A stretch of 57,426 nucleotides of DNA, taken from Sutcliffiella tianshenii. Its GTDB lineage: Bacteria; Bacillota; Bacilli; Bacillales; Bacillaceae_I. The DNA is taken from contig NZ_JAFBED010000016.1 in the NCBI RefSeq assembly GCF_016908565.1, positions 1-57,426 on the forward strand. Direction: 5' to 3'. Below the pieces are notes generated by a model that saw only the letters and a list, made by a program, of their open reading frames with translations, was not told the DNA's origin and made no database searches. How positions within the stretch are numbered: the first letter of the stretch is position 1; every line of letters starts with the position of its first letter. The position numbers were made by a program, and so were the translations under genes. Positions 17,302-26,135 of the stretch are shown here, piece after piece.

Positions 17302-19143
17302 CTATACTTTCTTCAAAAAGGTAAGAACCTGACCAAATGGTTGATTGGCTTGGATTTTCAGGTAATCCTTGAAGGGGTCGCCTTTTTCTTTCAGGCGCTC
17401 CATCACACTGAATATCGTGAAAAACTCCGGTTTTAGTTTTGTATTTACCTCTGGCCAAAATAGTGGAGCGGCCACAGTCGGCAAGGTATTTCCTCTTAAG
17501 GAATATGGGGAAATGATGGTTTTCCCCTCTCCATGCTGGATATAGTCTACATATATTTTGTTTCCCCGTTTCTTTTTTAAACGCTCTATCGTAAACAACT
17601 CCGGCTCTTTCGATACAAGGTAATTTGCAATGAATTCCGTGAAGATTCTCGTGTCTTCATAAGAGAACGTTTTCTCCGGGATAGGGAGATATACTTGCAG
17701 TCCCTTTCTTCCAGAGGTTTTCACGAAGGTCTGAAGCCCCAATTGTTCAAATATCTTTTGCATCATAAGTGCACCTTTGATTGCCCCATAGAAATATTCC
17801 GCAGACGGTGGATCTAGATCAAAAACAATTTCACAAGGGAGGCGGTCCCCTATCTTTTGAAAAGGAATATGAAATTCAATCGCCAGTTGATTTCCAAGCC
17901 AAAGAAGGGTTTCGAGATTGTTGCATACTATATATCTGATGCCATCCTCAAGGGTTGTTTCAACAAAGGAAGGGGCATAGTCCGGACAGTTTTTTTGATA
18001 GAAACTCTCACCAAACATTCCATGCGGAAACCGGATAGTGGTAAGAAGTCGATTTTTCAAAAACGGAAGGATGTATGGTGCAACTTCCTTTAAATAATGT
18101 AGAAAATCCAACTTTGTAACAGATTCATCCTTCCAAAGGGGTTTCTCAGGGTTTGTGATGCCAACCGACTTAGGGAGGTTGATATCCGATTTTTGGAGCT
18201 TATCAAACGTGCAATCCTTCACTTGTACGTCAAACCTGAAACGGTGGAATTCGGGATGACGCAGCTGTGACTGATAAAGTTCAAGGTAGAATAGATCTAA
18301 ACAAATGCCAGGCTCTACGTGGATGAATTGACTATCTTCTTTATAGCTGTTCGCTTTGATTACTGATAAGAGTGCCTGGCGCTCATCCTGATTCATTCCG
18401 TGTGAAAAGAGGCCGATCGGAACTATGCTTGAATTTTTATAAAGTCCCACATGAAAGAAACCATTTTCTTTTTGAAAAGAAGTTATGAAACAAGTGATGA
18501 CCTTATAGTTTTTTATTTTGATCCAATCATCGGATCTCTTGCCTTGACGGTAAGTACTCCTGATCTTCTTGGCAATCATGCCTTCCCCATTCTCCAGTTT
18601 TATTTCATCCCAAAGGGTGTCTGCTTTTTTATGAAAAGGGACATATTGTAGAGGGAAGGGGATATCTTTACTTGGAGATAATGGCAGCTGCAGGGTTGAA
18701 AAAAGCTCTTTTAGGATTTCCTTTCTTTCGAAAAGCGGGGTATCGTAAAGCGTCTCGTTACCCACCTGCAAAATATCAAAGACGAGATATGTTGCCGGGT
18801 TGGATTGAGAAAGTGCTTCAACTTTTTCTGTTTTTTTGGTTCTGCCCCGCTTCTGGATGGCAGCAAAGTCCGCTTTCATGGGAGAGGAAAGAATGGCAAT
18901 TTCCCCATCGAATATTAATGGGAGCTTTTGCTTGATATCCTCTTTTTCAAGCAGGGAGCCCATGAAGTTCACCACTTCAGGAAACTGATGGTTCAAAGTC
19001 TTTCCATTTCTGCTCTGTAATGAAATGGTGTCCTTATCAAGAGATGCAACACATCGAAACCCGTCGTATTTGACTTCATACACCCAATCCTCCCCGATAG
19101 GAGGATTGCGGTGTAAATTTAATAGCATTGGTTTTATCATCAT
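17302..19143 (-). CDS. ligD: ATP-dependent DNA ligase D (NHEJ)
   Basis: A 613-residue bifunctional enzyme of the YkoU type. The N-terminal ligase domain has the adenylated lysine K25 in EVKYDGFRC and motif EGMIAKKI near 196. The C-terminal archaeo-eukaryotic primase-type polymerase has DLDP in IVFDLDPPS and the motif KTSGRKGLQVYLP. No phosphoesterase domain is present, as in other Bacillus LigD. With Ku it rejoins double-strand breaks, mainly in germinating spores. Usually ku and ligD are adjacent; here another gene on the other strand lies between. Confidence 0.95.
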   Translation of the reverse strand: MMIKPMLLNLHRNPPIGEDWVYEVKYDGFRCVASLDKDTISLQSRNGKTLNHQFPEVVNFMGSLLEKEDIKQKLPLIFDGEIAILSSPMKADFAAIQKRGRTKKTEKVEALSQSNPATYLVFDILQVGNETLYDTPLFERKEILKELFSTLQLPLSPSKDIPFPLQYVPFHKKADTLWDEIKLENGEGMIAKKIRSTYRQGKRSDDWIKIKNYKVITCFITSFQKENGFFHVGLYKNSSIVPIGLFSHGMNQDERQALLSVIKANSYKEDSQFIHVEPGICLDLFYLELYQSQLRHPEFHRFRFDVQVKDCTFDKLQKSDINLPKSVGITNPEKPLWKDESVTKLDFLHYLKEVAPYILPFLKNRLLTTIRFPHGMFGESFYQKNCPDYAPSFVETTLEDGIRYIVCNNLETLLWLGNQLAIEFHIPFQKIGDRLPCEIVFDLDPPSAEYFYGAIKGALMMQKIFEQLGLQTFVKTSGRKGLQVYLPIPEKTFSYEDTRIFTEFIANYLVSKEPELFTIERLKKKRGNKIYVDYIQHGEGKTIISPYSLRGNTLPTVAAPLFWPEVNTKLKPEFFTIFSVMERLKEKGDPFKDYLKIQANQPFGQVLTFLKKV

Positions 19144-19218
19144 AGAAATCCTTTCAGATTGTCATGTTTACATTATTTTGCATTAGAAAAATTAAAACTA
19201 TGTCAAGAAGGTGATGTT

Positions 19219-19758
19219 TTGTATCAAGGAGTCTTTCTCGACAGGGATGGCGTAATCAATGAAGTACTCTCCAAACGGGTCAAATTTGTAAATGAGCCTG
19301 GTGATTTTCACTTTCTTCCCGGGGCTTTGGAAGGAATGCGGATATTGACAGAGGGAGGATTCAAGCTATTTGTCGTTACCAACCAGGGGGGAGTGGGGCT
19401 TGGCTATATGAAGAATCAAATGCTCGAGGAGATCCATTCCCACATGTTAAAAGAAATCAGTGCAGCAGGTGGAGAAATTGTGGAGGTGTCTGCTTGCATT
19501 CATAAACCACATGAAGGATGCCTGTGCAGAAAGCCCGGTCCGAAGATGATCATGGATTTGGCTAAAAGGCATAGTATCAATTTGAAACAGTCCTATATGA
19601 TAGGGGACAGGGAAGTCGATATAGAGGCAGGAAGGGCAGCAGGGACTAAAACCTTATTCATCGGTGATAACGCGGGCATGGCGGATAATTATTTTCCCTC
19701 CTTGCTGAATGCAGCAGAGTGGCTTGTCAGTCAAAAGCAAAGCGACCAGCTTTTTTAG
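19219..19758 (+). CDS. HAD-IIIA phosphatase (GmhB/HisB-N type)
   Basis: A 179-residue soluble enzyme. Motif 1 is FLDRDGVINE, motif 2 VVTNQGG and motif 4 MIGDREVDIEAG. A zinc loop CIHKPHEGCLCRKP matches heptose-bisphosphate and histidinol-phosphate phosphatases. The true substrate is not predictable. The TTG at 19219 follows AAGGTGA and places the HAD motif near the N-terminus; an ATG at 19159 adds an unlikely tail. It runs against ku and ligD and its 3' end overlaps the end of ku by 4 bp. Confidence 0.8.
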   Translation: MYQGVFLDRDGVINEVLSKRVKFVNEPGDFHFLPGALEGMRILTEGGFKLFVVTNQGGVGLGYMKNQMLEEIHSHMLKEISAAGGEIVEVSACIHKPHEGCLCRKPGPKMIMDLAKRHSINLKQSYMIGDREVDIEAGRAAGTKTLFIGDNAGMADNYFPSLLNAAEWLVSQKQSDQLF

Positions 19759-19768
19759 CTGGTCGCTT
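19739..19768. terminator. Bidirectional terminator inside the overlapping gene ends
   Basis: AAGCGACCAGCT and AGCTGGTCGCTT form a 12-bp stem around a T-rich loop. It lies in the last codons of both the HAD gene and ku, and should stop ku transcription before ligD. Confidence 0.75.
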
Positions 19769-20648
19769 TCTTTCGTGTGGTACGCTTTTTGGGCTTTCCT
19801 TTTTCCTTCTCGCTTTTGGGCTCGGGGGGGTTCTTTGCTTTTGATTTTTCTTTTGCGGGTTTCAATTCCTGATCCTTTGTACGCTCTATACTCGCCTGAA
19901 GGGCACTCATAAGGTCCACGACATTGGTCTTGCCCTCCACATTTTTTGGAGTTGCAGTCCCATCCTGGTTGTTGACCTTTTCCTCAATCAATGCCAAGAC
20001 CGCTTCACGATAGTCATCATGATATTTTTCGGGATCGAATTCAGTGGTCAACTGGTCAATCAACATGATGGCCGTCTTCAATTCCTGTTCGTTCACGTCC
20101 GCCTTTTCCGGAACACTTGGTACTTCCGCAACATTTCTTACTTCATCCGGATAATGAACAGTTTCCATGACCAGGCAGTTTTGGTATACCCGGACAATCG
20201 CAAGCTGCTGTTTGGAGCGGATCGTTATTTCTGCCACCCCGATCTTTTTGGAATCTTCCAGTGCCTCTCGGAGGAGGGAATAGGCCTTGCTGCCATTTTC
20301 TCCGGGTCCCAGGAAGTAGGAGCGGTTAAAATAGATGGGATCAATATCCTCAAGCTTGACAAAGTCGATGATTTTCACGCTTTTATCCTCGTGTTCCTCT
20401 TTCAATTGCTTCAGCTCTTCGTCATCCAAAATGACATATTTCCCTTTTACATATTCATATCCTTTAACAAGGTCGTTTGTATCCACTTCCTTTTCGCAAT
20501 TGGGACAGACCTTTTCATATTTAATTGGGCTATTGCACTCTTTATGCAGGGTCCTTAGCTTGATGTCCTTATCTTCGGTTGCAGAATACATCTTAATGGG
20601 GATATTGACAAGTCCGAAGCTAATAGAGCCCTTCCACATTGTATGCAT
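19755..20648 (-). CDS. ku: Ku DNA end-binding protein
   Basis: A 297-residue bacterial Ku (YkoV type). It begins MHTMWKGSISFGLVNIPIKMY, the usual Ku start, and continues through the ring domain. The C-terminal 50 residues are a Lys/Pro-rich basic tail as in other Bacillus Ku proteins, thought to bind DNA. It forms homodimers that hold broken ends and recruits LigD. The start follows AAGGTGA. Confidence 0.95.
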   Translation of the reverse strand: MHTMWKGSISFGLVNIPIKMYSATEDKDIKLRTLHKECNSPIKYEKVCPNCEKEVDTNDLVKGYEYVKGKYVILDDEELKQLKEEHEDKSVKIIDFVKLEDIDPIYFNRSYFLGPGENGSKAYSLLREALEDSKKIGVAEITIRSKQQLAIVRVYQNCLVMETVHYPDEVRNVAEVPSVPEKADVNEQELKTAIMLIDQLTTEFDPEKYHDDYREAVLALIEEKVNNQDGTATPKNVEGKTNVVDLMSALQASIERTKDQELKPAKEKSKAKNPPEPKSEKEKGKPKKRTTRKKATS

Positions 20649-20779
20649 GATTTCACCTTACTTTTCGAGTGTATTTTAAAAGTTTGGAAAATTTAGATAA
20701 AAGCACTTTATTTGTGCTTCCTGTTAGTTTATCCTGAAAAAAAGAGAAGAGTATATCAAATTTTGGTAGGGGGTAAAGT

Positions 20780-21868
20780 ATGAGCGGTTATTTTTTTACG
20801 GGCTTTCCCGGGTTTATCTGTCAGGAATTGGTGAAGGAAGTGCTTAAAGAAGAAAATAGGCTGAAAAAGTTGTTTTTATTGGTGCTTCCAACAATGAAAA
20901 ACCAGGCAATCACAGTCATCCAAAAGCTTGAACAACAATATCCGAATATAAGCTTCACCCTCATCGAAGGAGATATCACCCAGCCCGATCTGATGATCAA
21001 GGATGAAGACCTGGCCATTTTAAAGCAGGAAGTTCACTTTGTATTCCATTTGGCGGCGGTATACGATTTGGCCGTAAAAAAGGAAATCGCCTATCAGGTA
21101 AATGTCAATGGTACAAAACAGGTGCTTGATTTGCTCAAAAAACTGACCAATCTGAAAAGATTTATCTACTTCAGTACAGCATATGTAGCCGGATTAAGAG
21201 AAGGAAAGATCTATGAACATGAACTTATGCATTCTTCAGGGTTTAAAAATCATTATGAGCATACCAAATATTTAGCGGAAGTTTTGGTCGAGGATGAAAA
21301 ACGAGTGATCCCAACCACAATCATCCGTCCGGGGATCGTGAAGGGCCACAGCCAGACAGGGGAAACCAATAAGTTTGATGGACCATATTTTATGCTGAAT
21401 TTCCTTGACGCGCTTAAGTTCCTTCCGTTCATTCCACACCTGGGAAAAGGGGAAGCAGAGTTTAACGTTGTCCCAATCGATTATATTGTAAAAGGTACGT
21501 GTCATCTTGCATATTCGGAAAAGGCTGAGGGCAAAACTTTGCACTTGACGAATCCTTCACCGATCTCCATTAGGGAAGCTTATAGTATTGCAACTGAGAT
21601 CCTGCTTCAAAAGGCTCCTAAAGGGTCGATTCCTCTTTCCCTTGCAAAATCATTTCTGCGGGTGCCGACAGCAAGAAAGTGGTTGAAGGTCGAACGACAG
21701 GCGTTGGACTACTTCACCTGGAAGGGCAGTTTTGAGTGTCCGGAGGCAAAAGGGATTCTATCAGACACCAATATTCATTGTCCATCGTTCAAGGAAACGG
21801 CCGATTGTATGGTGAAGTATTATAATCAGCATAAAAGTGATGAGTTGAAGCATGTTCAGATTAGCTAA
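20780..21868 (+). CDS. SDR-family NAD(P)-dependent oxidoreductase
   Basis: A 362-residue extended SDR. The nucleotide-binding turn is TGFPGFI at the N-terminus, HLAAVYD marks beta 4, and the catalytic YEHTK lies near residue 160. The overall pattern resembles the NAD-binding part of fatty acyl-CoA reductase/male-sterility proteins, but no second domain is present. The substrate is unknown. It is divergent from ku and has its own GTAGGGGG site. Confidence 0.75.
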   Translation: MSGYFFTGFPGFICQELVKEVLKEENRLKKLFLLVLPTMKNQAITVIQKLEQQYPNISFTLIEGDITQPDLMIKDEDLAILKQEVHFVFHLAAVYDLAVKKEIAYQVNVNGTKQVLDLLKKLTNLKRFIYFSTAYVAGLREGKIYEHELMHSSGFKNHYEHTKYLAEVLVEDEKRVIPTTIIRPGIVKGHSQTGETNKFDGPYFMLNFLDALKFLPFIPHLGKGEAEFNVVPIDYIVKGTCHLAYSEKAEGKTLHLTNPSPISIREAYSIATEILLQKAPKGSIPLSLAKSFLRVPTARKWLKVERQALDYFTWKGSFECPEAKGILSDTNIHCPSFKETADCMVKYYNQHKSDELKHVQIS

Positions 21869-22344
21869 ATCAGGAAGGAAGTTAGCCTTAATGTCAGGGT
21901 TGGCTTCTTATTTTTTGTAATTAAGTAAACAATTTGACACAGGAGGGTTGGGTAATTCGAAGTATTATAAAATTATTTTTTGTTTCTCCCCCGCAAAAAT
22001 TGAAACATTCACGTAACATTTGTTGAGAGTGAAACAGCTTTCATAAAATGTAAAAGGAGGAATAAAGCAGAAATAGTAACTTTCATGGTTCAGATTGGCA
22101 ATATCATCCTGGTTTAGGGTCATTACATAAGAAAGGGAAAGGAAATATCAAAAAGGGTTCATGCAACTTTCTTGCATGAAGAATGTCTTAACAGGTTTTT
22201 ACATTGACATTTTCTAGAGAAAACGTCACCTTTATATATAGAAAGGTGTCTTTTTCAAGATAATGAAAAAGCCTCCTTCTTAATATTTGCTTATAAAACG
22301 AATCTTGGATAATCCTTTTCATGGTTCCTTAAGCAGGGAGAGAG
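21869..22344. other. 476-bp non-coding leader ahead of sigI
   Basis: No gene is supported here. A G-U-rich hairpin near 21880-21915 with a T-run probably ends the SDR transcript. A perfect 9-bp inverted repeat lies at 22158-22180, and a terminator-like hairpin at 22227-22255. An AAAGGAGG at about 22050 has no start codon at a useful distance. The rest looks like promoter or leader for sigI. Confidence 0.6.
22227..22255 (+). terminator. Terminator-like hairpin ahead of sigI
   Basis: CACCTTT and AAAGGTG with an 8-nt AT loop, then TCTTTTTC. It could be an attenuator in the sigI leader, or the end of an unseen transcript. Confidence 0.55.
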
Positions 22345-23127
22345 GTGAGGCCAGTGCTGAGCCTACTTTTTAAAATCGGCAAGCGACGCACCAAGTCCCT
22401 CGAGGATGAAGTGCTTGAGATTCAAGCTGGCAATTTCCAATTACAAAACCAATTAATCAATAAATATAAACCATTCATCGCAAAGGCTGTATCCTCCGTC
22501 TGCAAGAGATATATAAATGAGACAGACGATGAATTCAGCATCGGATTGATTGCTTTTAATGAAGCCATCGAAAAATACTCAAAGGACAAGGGAAGCTCCC
22601 TTTTATCCTTTGCAGAATTGATCATCAAACGCAGGGTGATCGATTATATAAGAAAAGAAAGCAAAAATTTAACGGTCACAATGTCGGAGCAGGATGTCGA
22701 TCAGGATGATTATGCTTCAAATAAGATCGAAGCGACATTATCGGTAGAAGAGTTCCAGAAACAAATCGATCAGGAGCAGCGAAAAGAAGAAATTCTTTTC
22801 TATCAGACGGTCCTTAAAGATTTTGGACTAACCTTTTCAGATCTGCTGGAATGTTCACCAAAGCATGCGGATGCCCGCCAAAATGCTATAGAGGTTGCAC
22901 ATACATTGGTACAGAATCAGGAGTTGAAGAAGCATCTTTTTGAGAAGAAGATGCTGCCGATGAAACACCTTGAAGGCTTGGTTGATGTAAGCAGAAAAAC
23001 CATAGAGCGCAACCGTAAATACATTATCGCGGTATCCATTATATTATCGGGGGATTATATATATTTGAAAGATTATTTAAAAGGGGCGGTTTTGAGTGAA
23101 AAAAGGGATTGTGCTCGAAGTTCATGA
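22345..23127 (+). CDS. sigI: RNA polymerase sigma factor SigI
   Basis: A 260-residue sigma-70-family factor of the SigI type. The start MRPVLSLLFK and the region-2 block CKRYINETDDEFSIGLIAFNEAIEKY agree with B. subtilis SigI. Region 4 lies near the C-terminus (SRKTIERNRKYII). In Bacillus it handles heat and envelope stress and is held inactive by RsgI. GTG at 22345 gives the conserved N-terminus; GTG at 22354 is possible. It overlaps rsgI by 32 bp. Confidence 0.93.
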   Translation: MRPVLSLLFKIGKRRTKSLEDEVLEIQAGNFQLQNQLINKYKPFIAKAVSSVCKRYINETDDEFSIGLIAFNEAIEKYSKDKGSSLLSFAELIIKRRVIDYIRKESKNLTVTMSEQDVDQDDYASNKIEATLSVEEFQKQIDQEQRKEEILFYQTVLKDFGLTFSDLLECSPKHADARQNAIEVAHTLVQNQELKKHLFEKKMLPMKHLEGLVDVSRKTIERNRKYIIAVSIILSGDYIYLKDYLKGAVLSEKRDCARSS

Positions 23128-24175
23128 CGACTATGTCACAATGCTCACCCCGGATGGAGAGTTTTTGAAGTCCAGAAAACAAAAGGGGCAAGTGGATATC
23201 GGGGAAGAAATCATTTTTTTTCCTTTGCATAAGGGGGCAGCGGAAAAGAAGAGATTGGCTGCACTTTTCAAGATGAAGTGGGCTATTATAACAATGCTTA
23301 CTGCCGCTGTATTATTTATCTCCTTCTATCCAAAATACGTAAACAATCAAGTTTACGCGTACGTTTCTTTGGATGTAAATCCAAGCATGGAGTTGGGTCT
23401 AAATAAGAATATGCAGGTTGTTTCCATTGATGCCTTTAATGATGAGGCAAAGCTGTTGTTACCACTCTTGGGAGATTGGAAAAATGAAGATCTTAGTAAA
23501 GTCTCTTCTGATATCATGGATTTGATCCGTCAAAAAGGGTATTTAAAGTCCGGTGGGGAAATAATCATTGCCTCCGTTTTGGCAGACGGTGAAAATTTGG
23601 TGTGGAAAAAGAAAATGCAAAATGAGTTATCTTCATTTTCAAAAAATATCCAAGTGGAAAATGTCAGTATCACTACCATCGAGACTACTAGTGAAAAGCG
23701 TGATGAAGCAATTAAACATGGAGTTTCACCTGGTACATATGTTCAAAACGAGCGCAAAACGGAATTGGTCGATTCTGAAGATACTTCAAAGGCAGCAGAA
23801 GAACTGCAAATTGCACCAAGCAAAGTCGAGGCAGAACAATTAAAGGTGAACACAGAGCCTGAAAAGCCGGGACACACTCTTGAAGTACCGAACACAGACA
23901 CGAAAGATGCTGAAGGAAAACAAGAGCGGAAACATCTGCATGAAGAAACAAAAGATCAAAGAAAAGAAGATCGTAACATTGGTAAAGAAGAGAAAAAAGA
24001 ATACCGTGAACAGGTGAAGGAAGATAAACGGGAACAAAGGGAAGAACGAAAGCAAGAACGTGAAGAAAGACGCGAGGAAAGAAAAGAAGAGCGGCACCAA
24101 CATAAGGAAGACAGAAAAAATGACCGTGGTCAAAACAAGCAAGATCATCATGACAGTGAAAAAGAACGACACTGA
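23096..24175 (+). CDS. rsgI: Anti-sigma-I factor RsgI
   Basis: A 359-residue membrane protein. Residues 1-50 are the cytoplasmic SigI-binding domain, about 64-82 the single membrane helix, then the conserved outer domain beginning YAYVSLDVNPSMELGLN, whose Asn-Pro is the site of RsgI self-cleavage in studied homologues. The last 110 residues are an extremely Glu/Lys/Arg/His/Gln-rich tail. GTG start with AAAAGGGG. It is translationally coupled to sigI by overlap. There is no carbohydrate-binding domain, unlike clostridial RsgI. Confidence 0.92.
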   Translation: MKKGIVLEVHDDYVTMLTPDGEFLKSRKQKGQVDIGEEIIFFPLHKGAAEKKRLAALFKMKWAIITMLTAAVLFISFYPKYVNNQVYAYVSLDVNPSMELGLNKNMQVVSIDAFNDEAKLLLPLLGDWKNEDLSKVSSDIMDLIRQKGYLKSGGEIIIASVLADGENLVWKKKMQNELSSFSKNIQVENVSITTIETTSEKRDEAIKHGVSPGTYVQNERKTELVDSEDTSKAAEELQIAPSKVEAEQLKVNTEPEKPGHTLEVPNTDTKDAEGKQERKHLHEETKDQRKEDRNIGKEEKKEYREQVKEDKREQREERKQEREERREERKEERHQHKEDRKNDRGQNKQDHHDSEKERH

Positions 24176-24208
24176 TTCTTACTAATGCCATCATACTATT
24201 TTAAATGC

Positions 24209-24244
24209 AGAAAGGCTCCTGAATACAGGGGTCTTTCTTCTTGT
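24209..24244 (+). terminator. Terminator of sigI-rsgI
   Basis: AGAAAGG-CTCCTG pairs imperfectly with CAGGGGTCTTTCT, then a T-rich stretch. Confidence 0.65.
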
Positions 24245-24263
24245 TTTCTCCATGCCTCTCCTT

Positions 24264-24304
24264 TACAAAAAAAATAAGTCCCAGTGCCGATAGCTCTGGG
24301 ACTT
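24264..24304 (-). terminator. Terminator of sspD
   Basis: On the minus strand AAGTCCCAG / CTGGGACTT is followed by ATTTTTTTTG. Confidence 0.85.
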
Positions 24305-24318
24305 GCCATTATATTTAA

Positions 24319-24510
24319 CTATTTTCCTTTAAGTTGAGATTGTGCTTGAGCTACTAGACGCTTGGTGATTTCTCCACCTACAGATCCGTTGGAACGGGAT
24401 ACTGTATCGGAACCAAGAGTTACACCAAACTCTTGAGCGATTTCATATTTAATTTGATCTAAAGCCTGTTCGATTCCAGGAACCAATAACTTGTTGCTGC
24501 TTCTTGCCAT
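24319..24510 (-). CDS. sspD: Alpha/beta-type small acid-soluble spore protein
   Basis: A 63-residue DNA-coating protein of the spore core. It has the germination protease site in EIAQEFGV, the [21 protein letters not shown] core and the usual Gln-rich end. Its position between rsgI and ktrD matches sspD of B. subtilis as remembered. The start at 24510 follows AAGGAGTGATTACC. A sigma-G promoter and a leader hairpin lie upstream. Confidence 0.93.
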   Translation of the reverse strand: MARSSNKLLVPGIEQALDQIKYEIAQEFGVTLGSDTVSRSNGSVGGEITKRLVAQAQSQLKGK

Positions 24511-24530
24511 GGTAATCACTCCTTTTTTAT

Positions 24531-24557
24531 ATACAACTTTTGTAGGAAAAGTTGTAT
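24531..24557 (-). other. 11-bp perfect hairpin in the sspD leader
   Basis: ATACAACTTTT and AAAAGTTGTAT around GTAGG. It starts at about the expected +1 of the sigma-G promoter and ends near the ribosome binding site, so the 5' end of the mRNA would fold into it. Confidence 0.75.
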
Positions 24558-24560
24558 AGT

Positions 24561-24589
24561 TAGTATGAGGAAAAAGAAACTATCAATAC
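24561..24589 (-). promoter_or_regulatory. Sigma-G type promoter of sspD
   Basis: Minus strand GTATT, 17 nt, CATACTA. The -10 is a full match to CATnnTA and the -35 matches four of five bases of the sigma-G pattern. Confidence 0.7.
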
Positions 24590-24701
24590 TAGTAAGTATC
24601 AGTCAAAACATGTAATATAATGAGGATTATGAAACTTTTACATAATCATATCGTACATAAAATAAACGAACAGAAAACAGTTTCAAATTGAAAGGGTTCA
24701 T

Positions 24702-26060
24702 ATGATAAAAATTAAAAATGCATTCAGTAATAAAATTCATCATTTTTCACCAGCACAGTTGATCTTTACTTTCTATTTAGTTGCGGTAGTGGTCGCTGTA
24801 TCCCTGCTTAGCTTGCCGGTGGCCAGACAGGAGGGGGCGGACTGGTCATTCATCAATGCCTTATTCACTGCAGTCAGCGCTGTCAGTGTAACTGGACTTA
24901 CAACTGTAAGTATAGTCGATACCTTTACAGTACCGGGCATCATCATTTTGGCTTTTGTTCTGCAGTTTGGCGGAGTCGGCGTAATGGCTGTCGGGACGTT
25001 CATCTGGCTGCTCCTGGGCAGGAAGATCGGATTGAAAGAAAGAAGATTGATGATGATCGACCAAAATCAATCTAACCTGTCTGGAATTGTGAAGATGATA
25101 AAACAAATCCTGATTCTCATCCTTACCATTGAGATCATAGGGGCATTGACATTGGGTACTTACTTCTTATCCTATTATCCAACATGGCAAGAAGCCTATC
25201 TGCATGGTTTTTTTGCATCTGTCAGTGCGACGACAAACGGAGGTTTTGATATCACGGGAGAATCATTGGTGCCTTTTGCAAAAGATTACTTTGTTCAATT
25301 CATCACCATGATTCTAATCATTACCGGTGCGATCGGTTTTCCCGTTCTGGTGGAAGTCAAAGAATTTATCACACATAAGGGTGGGCGATTCAGATTTTCC
25401 CTTTTTACAAAAATCACCACAATCACATTTGCCTGCTTGATCACCTTTGGGACAGTTGCCATTCTTTTATTGGAATTCAGCCGCTTCTTTAAAGATATGT
25501 CCTGGCATGAATCCTTTTTTTATGCCCTGTTTCAATCGGTTACAACCAGGAGCGGTGGGCTCGCAACGATGGATGTGAGCGAATTTACGCTTCCTACCTT
25601 GCTGATCATGAGCGGACTGATGTTCATCGGTGCCTCGCCAAGTTCAGTGGGGGGTGGTATAAGAACAACCACCTTTGCGCTGAATATCCTGTTTCTGTAC
25701 CATTTTGCACGGGGCAATAAAAGCATTAAGCTATTCCGCCGGGAAATCCATGAGGAGGATCTGATCAAATCGCTCGTAGTTTTACTGCTGGCAATATTTA
25801 TCTGCTCTTCAGCCGTGATCATATTGACTATCACAGAGCCGTTCACCATGATACAAATCCTATTCGAGGTGTGCTCAGCCTTCGGAACAACCGGGCTTTC
25901 CATGGGCATAACCCCAGACCTGTCCACAATCGGAAAATGTGTCATCATGTGTCTCATGTTCATCGGAAGAGTAGGGCTGCTTACATTCCTATTCATCCTC
26001 GAAAGCAGGCAAAAACCGCCTAAATACCATTACCCAGTAGAAAGGGTAATCATAGGATAA
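24702..26060 (+). CDS. ktrD: Potassium uptake channel subunit KtrD/KtrB
   Basis: A 452-residue TrkH/KtrB-family membrane protein with four M1-P-M2 repeats. The four filter segments can be seen: SVTGLTT, TTNGGFD, TTRSGGL and GTTGLS, the third and fourth as expected for potassium selectivity. It takes up potassium with a cytoplasmic RCK subunit (KtrC), which is not adjacent. The symbol ktrD rests on the position between sspD and kinE; KtrB cannot be excluded by sequence alone. A TATAAT lies at 24616 without a good -35. Confidence 0.85.
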   Translation: MIKIKNAFSNKIHHFSPAQLIFTFYLVAVVVAVSLLSLPVARQEGADWSFINALFTAVSAVSVTGLTTVSIVDTFTVPGIIILAFVLQFGGVGVMAVGTFIWLLLGRKIGLKERRLMMIDQNQSNLSGIVKMIKQILILILTIEIIGALTLGTYFLSYYPTWQEAYLHGFFASVSATTNGGFDITGESLVPFAKDYFVQFITMILIITGAIGFPVLVEVKEFITHKGGRFRFSLFTKITTITFACLITFGTVAILLLEFSRFFKDMSWHESFFYALFQSVTTRSGGLATMDVSEFTLPTLLIMSGLMFIGASPSSVGGGIRTTTFALNILFLYHFARGNKSIKLFRREIHEEDLIKSLVVLLLAIFICSSAVIILTITEPFTMIQILFEVCSAFGTTGLSMGITPDLSTIGKCVIMCLMFIGRVGLLTFLFILESRQKPPKYHYPVERVIIG

Positions 26061-26082
26061 CTATACGATCATAAACGGTTAA

Positions 26083-26117
26083 GGCCAGCCACTCGAAAAA
26101 AGAGTGGCTGGCTTTTC
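26083..26117 (+). terminator. Terminator of ktrD
   Basis: GCCAGCCACTC / GAGTGGCTGGC, 11-bp perfect stem followed by TTTTC. Confidence 0.85.
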
Positions 26118-26135
26118 GACGTCATGGAGGAAATT

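Noticed and set aside
20019-20558. 179-residue plus-strand ORF opposite ku
   Set aside because: Shadow of the ku coding sequence; Phe-rich, with no ribosome binding site.
22040-22140. AAAGGAGG suggesting a hidden small gene
   Set aside because: No ATG, GTG or TTG lies at useful distance with an open frame behind it.
22256-22344. Possible SigI autoregulatory promoter
   Set aside because: A CGAA and a C-rich GCCTCC are present, but the match to the known SigI pattern is poor and spacing uncertain.
23712-24194. 160-residue minus-strand ORF opposite rsgI, with another at 23840-24172
   Set aside because: Both are made by the A/G-rich low-complexity coding of the RsgI tail read backwards; the products are Phe/Leu-rich strings with no ribosome binding site.
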